A model generated the notes under the pieces. The model did no database searches, was not told where the DNA came from, and was given only the letters and a program-made list of their open reading frames with translations. The translations under genes and the position numbers were made by a program. From positions 1 through 64,000 of the forward strand of contig JAKOGH010000740.1 in assembly GCA_024811115.1 (NCBI GenBank): 64,000 nt of DNA, written 5' to 3'. This document shows positions 11,748 through 20,808 of the stretch, piece by piece (position 1 is the stretch's first letter; every line of letters begins with the position of its first letter). Origin of the DNA: Terana coerulea. Lineage: Eukaryota > Basidiomycota > Agaricomycetes > Polyporales > Phanerochaetaceae.

Positions 11748-13753
11748 TCATTCGAATGGTGCTGAACTCCCCATGCCAAGGACGGTGTCGGAGTCTCCTA
11801 TGTTGGTGTCAGTGTCGACGAGCTGCGCTTGAAAGACGACATTGGTAAGCTTCATGCTTCCCAGCTCGATCGTCACAGTAGGCGATGCAGAGCGGTGGAG
11901 ATTGAGCATTAGCCGCGACATCATTGTCACGGAAATGCTATGATCGAAGAGGTTAGCAGATATTGGCAGTGGGAGTCAACGGAGCGCTACCTGCTAGCGA
12001 AAGTAGACAGAACGCCTCGTAGGGCAGGCTGTGTGACCGAATGCCGATGAGCGCTCCATGGGCGACCTCTTGCAGTTAGCACGTACGGGCGAAAACTATG
12101 AGACACCATTAGCCAGAGGCACCATCATCCAGACGCTACTCCAGACTTACATAGAAGGTCATTGTATTAGCACACTGGGCAGAAGCCATGATCCTGCACG
12201 GCTTTCAGATGTTAGTCATCGCTGAAGTCGTGAGAAGACATACGCAAAGTAAATTGCACCTGTAATGCTTTTCAGTGCTTCGGTTCAGCAGTCTGCATAG
12301 GTCTACTCACCGTCTCGAACCATGATTGTAAGTAGGTTGCTTCGGCCAGCCGGGCTGTATTGGCGGTGCCCTTGAAAGGACTTCACTAGCGTGAAGGTGA
12401 GTATTAGGAGATCGTAGACGAACAACGCTTCCCATGCAACAGCCAGGCCTGTCGGACATGGTGAGTTGAGCTATCAGGTGCTATTACAGGCCGGCTTACG
12501 GATGGCGCTGTCGGTAGAGTGAGTCAGGTAGGTGGCTAGCATCTTGGCGCGACTTACGTGGCATGAGAAGAGGCCAGATGACATCCGTGTACAAGTGATA
12601 TGTCCGATTTCTGGTTGATGACCGCCCACTGACCAAAACGTCGTTGGGTGCGACGTTACCCGTGAACAAACGACGTAGCTCACAATGGATGATCCTGCCA
12701 AACCAGCGGATATTGATACATCAGCAAAACGTACAAGCGCTGACGACTGATGAGCGCTGACGGGCACTGAGAGCACTGACGAACAGTTTGGGACCGAAGT
12801 TCGAGCCCTGCTGAAGCTGGACTTTTACTAGATTTTATATTTTCTTAGTTCCTCTTGTTTCATAATCTATGCTGGACGTGAATGATAATGGTTTACTCAC
12901 CGAAGCTTTGCTGCAAGAGTCGGATGCAAGAGGGTCAAAAACGTCTGAGAGCGCTCAAAACGACTACTGAGACTGGCGGGCGCTGACGGCACTGAAGGGA
13001 CTGAAGCGCGCTGAGATGGCTTCATCAGTACCTGTCAGCACCGCTCAGCGCCAATGCAACTTTGCTGATGTAGGATCAAGGTTGCAACTCGACGATCACG
13101 CCCATACAAGGCGAATGTCCTCAGAAATTGGATTACTGAAAGCATAAGAGGCGTTGATTAGCATATACAGCGAAGGACGTACTTGACACCAGAACTTGAG
13201 TAGCAATGAGAACCAGCTGCCTGTAAAAAGAATAGCGGCCGCAGCTTGGCGAGCCCGCATCAATGAGCCCCGGCAGCGTGCGTTCAGAATGGATCGAACA
13301 TACCTCTACAAGGGGTTTTTGGCCGGCGGCTCGAGCGTTGATAACAGCGTGCTTACCTTGGTTGACTGAAATGTCGAGAAGTTTCCGGCTGTGATCACAA
13401 TAGTCTTGTCTTACTATGAGCACGAAACCAACCCGCACTACTCTTACACTGGACTCACGGAGAAGAACGCAAAGTAGCGACTAAGGAGGAACAGCACCAA
13501 CACTCCCCGGCGAGGATTTTTCCAGATGCGCTGATACTCTTCTGCGAAGGTTATGGCGTGGTCATAATATAAAATCGCTATGTGAACGGTACTGTTAGCT
13601 CTAAGGATAGCGGCGCATTGGTAGGGCACGTACCAACTCCAAGTAAGTGCAGATAATTATGTAGATATCTAAACACGGCAACTTCAGTGTGTTGAACAAA
13701 CTACTAGCCGGATAGACGAGTTCTGACACCTGAGGGAGCGGAATGTCGGTCAT
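11748..13753 (-). pseudogene. DUF6533 multispanning membrane protein, copy 1, exon interrupted by a MITE
   Basis: The protein starts MTDIPLPQV-YLHNYLHLLGV. It continues with the DUF6533 signature AILYYDHAITFAEEYQRIWK, FLLSRYFAFF, ITAGNFSTFQ, a CGRYSFYRQLVLIATQVLV helix, LRTFALYGRDRRVATLIL, SSHATAIRLAVAWEALF, IMASAQCANTMTFY and SVTMMSRLMLNLHRSAS, ending in TGA at 11748. About ten introns include 2-, 8- and 16-nt microexons shared with copy 2. A 352-bp MITE (12719-13070) splits the exon encoding RVATLIL/SISAGLAGSSI and introduces a stop after about 11 codons. Every other exon and splice site is intact, so inactivation looks recent. Function of the family is unknown; it is widespread and often expanded in Agaricomycetes. 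Confidence 0.85.
12719..13070. mobile_element. 352-bp TA-flanked MITE inside a DUF6533 exon
   Basis: The element is bounded by TA dinucleotides (12717-12718 and 13071-13072). It has perfect 10-bp terminal inverted repeats CATCAGCAAA/TTTGCTGATG, followed by less perfect similarity to an internal GCGCTGA. The subterminal regions are dense in CTGA/TCAG words (GCGCTGACG, GGGCACTGAG, AGCACTGACG). There is no ORF of note. Removing it with one TA restores an open exon of exactly the same length as in copy 2 (see findings). Confidence 0.88.
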
Positions 13754-13959
13754 GGCGATTCCATGCACAGAGTGTGGGGTGGGCACAGCAGGCAGGACCA
13801 GGGCGGGAAGATGGAGGAGGCAAGTCAAGTCGTCAATGCATGCGTACGAAAGATGGGACTGACGATTATGACCGCAATTAGTAGAGTGACCGCAGCCTCA
13901 ACCGCCGCTCCCACGCAAGCCGCCCGAACGAGGATTTCACTCCGCCAATAAATCGGTCT

Positions 13960-14214
13960 GCAGACGTAGTCCAAGTGTCGCCGACCACGACAAGTACACA
14001 GTGCAGTTGAGGCCAAGCCGCGATCTTCAACAAATTTTGAGACACGCTTTGCGCCACTGTCAGAAGGTGCCTGTGTTGCCGAAGGTTGACACTGACAATT
14101 CTCAACATGGATGGGCGGTAACGGAGAGTCGGCAAGATGCAGACAAAGTTTGTTACTCCGTAACAAGCGGAGTTTGAACTTCAGTAGTTAGTCACAATCA
14201 TTTGTTACTGCACA
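13960..14214. repeat. Duplicated block A (paralogous to 9915-10166)
   Basis: This is the uninterrupted member of the pair. It lies between the copy 2 stop and the copy 1 start on the minus strand, so it is probably the copy 1 upstream region. It contains GTTACTCCGTAACAAGC and ends at the intact GCACAGTAAGCAACG site that serves as empty-site reference for the MITE at 10167. Confidence 0.6.
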
Positions 14215-14289
14215 GTAAGCAACGTCATCTAATGCAACTCATGAAGGGTATAAGTAAATGCACACACTAACACGGATTTTCGAGATCGT

Positions 14290-15921
14290 TTATACTGTCG
14301 TCGTATCCAAACTAGTCCGCAACGTACTTGTGCCGAGTCGGGGTACTTCGAACACCATCTTCGTTGACCTAACACTACCAAGCACAGTCGTGAAGTCGTC
14401 GGATGCAGACCGATGCAAGTTGAGCATGAGCCTTGACATCATGGTCACGGATATACTGCCGATTGACTCAGCGGCTGAGGGTGCATGCAAGGACGGGCAG
14501 CCTACTCACCAGCTTGCGAAGGTAGACAAAACACCTCGTAATGCAGGCTGTAATATGATAAGTACGGTGAACTGTCCGCGCCTCCGTACTTATGGTAAGA
14601 CGTACCGGGAGAAACTAGACAAACGCTACATCAGTCTTGCGTCAGAAGCTACTGATAACTGCTCACATAGAATGTTAGAGTGTTCGCACACTGCGCACAT
14701 GCCATGATACTATAAGATGCTGAGATATTGCGCCAAGGAGTACCTGAGCGTGCGAACGTACGCAAAATAAATCGCTCCTGTCCGCGTCCATTAGTATTTT
14801 TATGATACTTCTTGATCGCTCGCACTCACCATCTCGAACGATGAGCGTTACCAGATTACTACGAACTGCGAAGCCGTATCGCAACTGCTCCCGCCAAGTT
14901 TTGAGGAACGTCAAAGTGAAAATCAGCAGGTCATAGGCGAATAGAGCTTCCCATGCGACCGCCAACCCTTCGTGGAAAGTTAGTAGAGCAAACACGAGCA
15001 ACTCCAGAGCTCGCTTACGGATCGCCCTGCCGAGTATGTAAGCTATGCAAACTGCACGGGACTTGTAGTCGCTTCCACTCACGTTGCATGAGAAGACGCC
15101 AAATGGCATCCTTGCGCAAGGGATATGTCCGAATCTTGGCCAATCACGGCCCACTGCGGTCAACCGTCCGTGAGTCTAGAACCTAGCTACGCTACATGAT
15201 TACTTACAATCGATAGGCCGACTAAAACACTTGCAACTGCAGCGATGAGGGCGGCTATTCGAGGGCTTCGTCCATACAGCGCGTAAGTTCTCAAAGCTTG
15301 GCTCACTAGTGGGTACTGTTTGTGAGAGCTTCCCTTGGGTAAAGGGACAAAGACGTACCTCCAACCAATACCTGCGTGCCAATAAGCGTGAGTTGCCGAT
15401 AAAATGCGTACTCTCCGCAACTGGGTTCTTGGTTAGCACGCGGCCTGTGGCGAAGGTAGTCTGGATACACCTCTGCATTTTCACAGGCGTCAGCCCGTGG
15501 TAAGGATAATAAACACGCCGAGAACTAACTTTTGTTGACGAGAAAGACGCGAAGTTCCCAGCAGTGATAGCTATACCCTGCCAGGAATGTTGTGAGCTCA
15601 AGAAGCGTAAGTATGTCATATTCCACTTACAGAAAGAAACGGGAAATAGCGATTTAAGAGGAACGGTATGGATATTCCGCCTCGGGGATTTTTCCATATA
15701 CGTCGATACTCGTCAGGGAAGGTGATGGCGTGATCATAATACAGGATCGCTATGGAAGGCCAGAGTGAGCGGCAGGTAGGGTTGGTCAAGATATTGACAC
15801 TTACCGACGCCTAGAAGATGCAGATAGTTGTGTAGATATCTGAGTATCAGTTAGCTGGGTGTATAGAATCAGAGGCAAATGAAACGCGAACTCACATCTG
15901 AGAAATCGGAATATCGACCAT
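14290..15921 (-). CDS. DUF6533 multispanning membrane protein, copy 2
   Basis: The protein starts MVDIPISQI-YLHNYLHLLGV, then has AILYYDHAITFPDEYRRIWK, FLLNRYFPFLS, ITAGNFASFS, CGEYAFYRQLTLIGTQVLVG, ALRTYALYGRSPRIAALI, WAVIGQDSDISL, ATAIRLAVAWEALFAYDLLI, RDGAIYFAIMACAQCANT and SVTMMSRLMLNLHRSAS, ending DTTTV-TAA. The pattern is a short N-terminal tail, about six or seven hydrophobic helices and a soluble C-tail, as in the DUF6533 family of fungal integral membrane proteins. All exons join in frame when about ten short introns are removed, including the microexons at 15471-15472 and 15019-15026. No catalytic residues are known for the family. It is tandem with disrupted copy 1. Confidence 0.85.
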
Positions 15922-16751
15922 AGTGTGTCCAGACAATGACAAGTCGACGAGTCCACCAGTGGGGAACTGAGCGTCGACTCGACATTGTGCATTGCGCCGT
16001 ACTTAAGCAGCCGGACAAATGCGCCTCAAGGCTGTCGCGAAGGGGGCATGACCTCCTTGTTCTCTCACGCGGGACCGCGCCGTCTGGACGGCGAACCTTC
16101 CTGTCTCTCGCCGCCCACGGGCCCGCGGGTGCTTGTGGTGTGACGGCGAGGATCCCGGCGTACTTACGGAATGTGGGTCATCGCCGTCAAGAACAGTCCG
16201 CGCCGCCAACGCTTGATAGCTCCAGCGAGCGCCTCGCTTCGCCAACGGGCCCGTCGGTAGCTGTCGGCAGCAAAGGTCAGGCGCATGTTGCCTGCAGACA
16301 CACACGTATATGTTATTTCAGAAGCAGCAAGCCAATCATGGGAGACCGAGTAGACCGAACACATTGGGTACCTGGAAAGTGCCTGGCCCTTTTCCTGAGC
16401 GGGTGCAATCGCGCTCAAGTAGCTCAAATTCCGCCTTCGAAAGGGTCTCAAGCCGACGGAACGGGGACCTGAACAACGGAATTTGACAGCAGCTCGAACG
16501 TTAATGTAGAACGGTATGGAGCGAATGAGTTGCTATAGTGAAAGAGTAATAGTGAGATATATGTTACATCGCACAGAACACAGACTGAGTATTGACGCGC
16601 TCACGACCAACGGGTCTGAAGGTAGTTGACTGTTGAAGGAGGATATACGATCATTCCAAGGTGAGACCGCCGCTGGATCACCAGGATAGCTAAAGGTCCA
16701 GAAAAGGCCTGGGCCTTCCATCGTGTAGACCGTCGCTACAAACCAAACAAG
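15922..16751. other. Intergenic, GC-rich open frames without recognisable family
   Basis: Both strands are open over about 180 codons around 15936-16472 because of local GC richness. Neither translation resembles a known protein. A GTAAGTACG donor-like word at about 16162-16170 on the minus strand could belong to a small spliced gene, but I cannot assemble one. Confidence 0.35.
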
Positions 16752-17227
16752 TCAGCTACCGCTGTTACGTGGGTTGTCACCGCATGGATATGCATACTCT
16801 TGTGCTAAAGGTGCATTAGATGTTAGCGCAGTGCACCCGGTTACAAGTCAACTTGACACCTCACCTGCGCAGCTCGTGCAGGGGTCGGGTCCAAAGTTAG
16901 AGATTTTGCGGTTCCAGTCGCCTCCGAGCTTGATGCATTCGTTGAGAGGTTGCATGGCGTACCCACAGTTGCCACCCGTACAGATGAACACACCACCGAC
17001 AGAGCGGGCATGAAGTTGGCACATTGAAACAGGCTCACGCGGGGAATGCCGGTGATGTTCGATACAGGCCCCAGGGTGTACCAATTTGAGAAGGTCAGCA
17101 CGCCGTGCCATCCTATTGAGTACTCCCAGTCTGTAGCGTCTTGTCGCTCGTCGATAGGGGTGGCATCCACGGCGCCGAAAAGAGCTACAGTAGCGAGGGC
17201 GAGAGTTTGAGCAAAAGTGAAGTGCAC
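16752..17227 (-). pseudogene. Small secreted cysteine-containing protein, start codon GTG and one frame break
   Basis: Translation from the GTG at 17227 gives a clear signal peptide (VHFTFAQTLALATVALFGAV-DATP). Then come QDATDWEYSIGWHGVLTF and SLFQCANF and, after a one-base slip near 16994, FICTGGNCGYAMQPLNEC and DWNRKISNFGPDPCTSC. A 3' exon ends CGDNPRNSGS-TGA. The spacing of Cys and the WNRKIS-FGPD block resemble small secreted basidiomycete proteins of unknown function. A perfect Kozak context (GCCACC) precedes GTG rather than ATG, which suggests start-codon loss. If a sequencing error caused this, the gene is intact. Confidence 0.6.
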
Positions 17228-18054
17228 GGTGGCGAAGACGATTCTTGTATGATCTCCTAGATGATTGGCTTGACAGTTGAATTTGGCGACCTTCACTGTG
17301 AGCCCCTCCTGCAAGTCGTCAGAAACGGCGGGTCGTATGCGGCGCTCGCGGAAGATCCGTCTCACTTGCATGGGAGCACCCGGAAGTCCATCGCGCTCTA
17401 GACGTCTTGAGAAGGGAGGACGGGTGGTTCCATGTATGTTTCTGGTTTAATGTCTGAGGGAGCTCGGATATGTGGTTCTCTAGTATTACGTGCCATTCGG
17501 AAGGCGACGGCGCTAACTCTGAAGTCGAGCTGATAGGGATTTCAAGTACTTTATGCCACAGAAAAGTACTCGCACTCACAGTGAATAATACATTCAGCGT
17601 GCACGACGTGCGAATAACTCACTGTGAGAACAGTGAAACATCAGTAGAGTTGGTTCATCAGTGCCACAAGGGCACAGGACCCGCTTTCACCAGTCACTTC
17701 GTATCCCGAACGTCGCTGCGGGAGGATAGATGAATACATGAGATCAAGACGAACCCGCGGTAAGTGTGAATCTCAGGATGTGCCTCAAAGCAAAGCGCGG
17801 GAAAAACACGCCTCTTCGGTTTCGAACCGAGCGTAGGTGACACTGAGAGTTTCGGAGGAGCTGCTAGCGAAAGCATGTGTCATAGCATCATTGCGCATGT
17901 GAGTAGAATGACTACAAAATGGAGCTCGGCGAGAAGAAGGCAGGCTTGCATCCTCATGCCAGAATGGTACACCTCGACCCATAAGGAGTTGAGCGTGATT
18001 TTCCCGACCATCCCAGAAAACGACCGAAAGTGGACATCACGAGTGACAATGCAC
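17228..18054. other. Intergenic region, no gene seen
   Basis: About 0.8 kb separates the secreted-protein locus from the 3' end of the eL20 gene. It holds short overlapping open frames only. Presumed content is the eL20 3' UTR and the upstream region of the secreted protein. Confidence 0.4.
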
Positions 18055-18791
18055 TTAGAAAGTCGCAGGGCGGTGCGCAACAAAGGTCGAGCGGACCTTG
18101 GTGACACGATGGGGAAGGGGAACTTGAGGTTGGGGGTAAGGAGTTGCTTGATGTACGGACGGCGGACGTCATCGGCCTTCTCAATCTCGACGACACGGAG
18201 GATCTACGCAAAGTCATAGTTAGTTTCCCACAGAGTCATGCAATCTTGTAAGGCTGCATACGTGGATAGACCGGAAGCGAGCACGGTGGCGGGCAGACAT
18301 GTCCTGGTAGAGGGCCTTGACCGCATCGGCACGGGAGAGTTCACGGAACTCCTTGTACATGTTGTGCGTGCCAGAGCGAGAGTCGTAGCGGAGCCAGATA
18401 CCGAAGTTCTTGACCTTCAAAGGCTTCTTCTCATGGATCTAGAATAATGCAACGGCGCGCAAAAGATACGCAGCAACGTTGGAATCAGCCTCCCATTCCG
18501 CCTGCCACTTGAACGGCTGCAAGGGATAACAACATGGATGTGACACTAACAACTGCAACGCCAATGATCTCGCCAGAGGCCTTCTTGACCTTCTTGAGTT
18601 GACTGCAGATTGTTGAGCATTCTGACTCTGCACAAGAGATTGGTATATAATACGCACCGCAGGAAATACCAGAAACGGGACTTCGCAACGACTTCGTTGG
18701 GCGCAAAAATACGCATACGGTAGATCTTGGGGGTGGGCTCAGCCTCAGTGGGCAAGTGGCGGCCGACGACTTGATATTCCTGGAGACCCAT
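18055..18791 (-). CDS. RPL20: 60S ribosomal protein eL20 (L18a/L20)
   Basis: This is a core component of the large cytosolic ribosomal subunit. Four exons join in frame: [19 protein letters not shown] through [17 protein letters not shown], then [16 protein letters not shown], then [20 protein letters not shown] with [20 protein letters not shown], then [20 protein letters not shown] with a HRPATF-TAA end. All are near-identical to fungal eL20, and length (about 178 aa) is normal. The frame is intact. Introns in ribosomal-protein genes of this type are often near the 5' end, as here. Confidence 0.96.
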
Positions 18792-19614
18792 CTAAAAGCG
18801 TTTCAGTCAGTGCTGGGTACATCTACTGAGCGGTCATGCCATCCAGCCCATTTCGCGACGGATTCCGCCCTTCGATGGGGCTGAACGGCTCCTTCACATG
18901 TCCTCGCAGCATAACGGTACTCACTTTGAAGATTCTTACCCTGGGAGTTGACGACGGGGACGACGGCGAGGTCTGTTGCTTGGGCGGGGAGGGCTGTGGG
19001 AAATCTCTGATTAGACGCTCGAAGCTGGACTGTTACTGAGCGCTTCTGAGTATCACAGGCTCCTCGCGTGCTGAACTTCGCCTCGCCTTGAAAGCTTGAC
19101 TCTTTAGCCTTGCAAAGTCTATGAGTTCATACGTTTAAAGGAAACCTGACCATGTGGGCATGGTATTCCTCGAGTGCCCATTGCGAGCACTCATGCGATG
19201 GAGTGCTCCTAAGCTTGGGTCATACAGTGTACTTGTCTCCGTGCGCCTGTTTCAGACCAGGATTGTCTCTGCGGACGAAGATCGAACTGTCACACCCCGG
19301 ATGCACACATTAATATTGGTTTGTTCATCTCGTGAGAGCATTCGAATTCTGCGGCACGCGTGTTACATGCGTACAAATACATCTACTTTTGCTATTGATA
19401 CACCGAAAGAGCGGTCATGATTAACGAGCGAGTGTGGATAGTGGTAAATAATGATAAAGATATGCAAAGAAGGTCGAGTGGGTCCTGCCTCGAGGAAGAA
19501 AGTTGGCTAGCGGCGCACGAAGGAATGTGTATCTTGGAGGAAAGCGCAACGCGTAGGGATGTGGTTTTCAGAGTGCGTGATGTAGAGTGTAGAGTGATTG
19601 AACGGTGTGGTCGT
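18792..19614. other. Intergenic region including the presumed eL20 promoter
   Basis: No plausible gene is visible in about 0.8 kb. Being immediately upstream of eL20 on the minus strand, it should carry that gene's promoter. I see no convincing TATA box near the start codon. Confidence 0.4.
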
Positions 19615-20290
19615 CTACGACGAAGATCGCATGACGAAGACGGTAGTCAATGCAATGGCGACGACTGCGAGTGCGAGTACGGAGAAGGCGACGAGGCAGC
19701 GGCGTGCCCACTTCACTTCGGTCCTCCTCAGCAGTCCTAGCAACTCTGTCCTCTCCGCCTCCGTCTTGGTAGGCTCCCAGTTCTCGGGAGGTGTCAATGG
19801 GCAGAGCAGCACGAAGATGCCTGCGAGCCAGAAGAGTGGGAACACTGCAAGCGTTGATTAGAATCTCATCGGGGTGTTGAACAGATGAGAAAGACATACA
19901 AAACCCAAACTTGAAGAGGTACATCGCGAGGGTCGGAGGCTCAGCGACCGCAGTGTATGAAGGCAGATCGCCGGCCTCGGCGTATGGTGGTGGAGGAGCA
20001 TCGTCCTGGTAGACAACGGCGTGGATGTCGTCGTGACGGCTGTCCTGAGTGCCCCGCGAAGACACTCTGGTGACTCCGAAGAAGTCGTCGATGGGGTCGG
20101 ACGCAGCTTCAGCACGAGCGGCGTGCGAGCGTACAGGCGTCGGGATAGAAATGGTGGATGTTCCAGGCATGTATGTGCCGGTCACGACCTGAGCCTCGAG
20201 GTCGATGTTTTCTTGGGCGGGGCGCGTGGAAGCGGGAGCCCAAGCACCGAAGATGGTGCGGACGGTAGCGGGTGCGGCGGCGGTAGACAT
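19615..20290 (-). CDS. Conserved fungal proline-rich membrane protein with two predicted C-terminal transmembrane helices
   Basis: Exon 1 (MSTAAAPATVRTIFGAW...) encodes a soluble N-terminal region with a PPPPYAEAGDLPSY (PY-type) motif followed by LAMYLFKFGF. A 56-nt intron leads to exon 2: LFPLFWLAGIFVLLCPL, the charged spacer ENWEPTKTEAERTELL, WARRCLVAFSVLALAVVAIA and a short tail ending RSSS-TAG. The YLF(K/R)(F/Y)GF-FPxFWxxG hallmark recurs in a small fungal membrane family without assigned function. The PPxY-like motif could recruit a WW-domain ubiquitin ligase (inference). Confidence 0.75.
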
Positions 20291-20808
20291 CGTGTTTACG
20301 AGTGAGAGATGCGAAGACGCTTGCTAGTAGAGGCTGCGAGAGTTGAGGAGGCTGTGAAGACTTTGCTCGGCGGGGGGAGCGGTGGTGAGTTCATTTCGCC
20401 TACCGAGGGCGGGCTATATAGCAGATCGGAGAGGCGTGCAATCGCGTCGATTGCGACGTCGAGTCTATCGTCGATTGGACGCCGAATTGTCTCCCGAAAT
20501 ATGGACCCACGAAAGTGAACCGTGTGAACTCGTTGTGATGGATGAAAGCGACGACGACGGATTCAAGAGAGTGGACCCACACACGCCCACGGACGGTGGG
20601 TGCGCCCACAGCGCCTGCAGCCACTTCTCACGCTTGGCTGGCCTGCACACTCACACGCAACAATTTGGTGAAGACGACGAAGAATTCCATTGAAATAATA
20701 TACAGCAAAACATACAACAACGCAAACAGCATAGAAAAATGTGCAGCAAGACATCAAGACAGAGCGAGTAGACACAGCTTAAATGATAGCATGCTTGTTG
20801 GAAGGCCC
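20291..20808. other. Intergenic region between the membrane protein and MSH2
   Basis: About 0.5 kb holds the upstream region of the membrane protein and the MSH2 3' flank. There is a purine-rich AGAGGAGGCTGTGAAG-like stretch near 20343 and an A-rich tract near 20700-20750. No gene is apparent. Confidence 0.4.

Noticed and set aside
15936..16472. 178-codon plus-strand frame upstream of the DUF6533 copy 2
   Set aside because: Both strands are open here because of composition. No family resemblance, no promoter or splice context.
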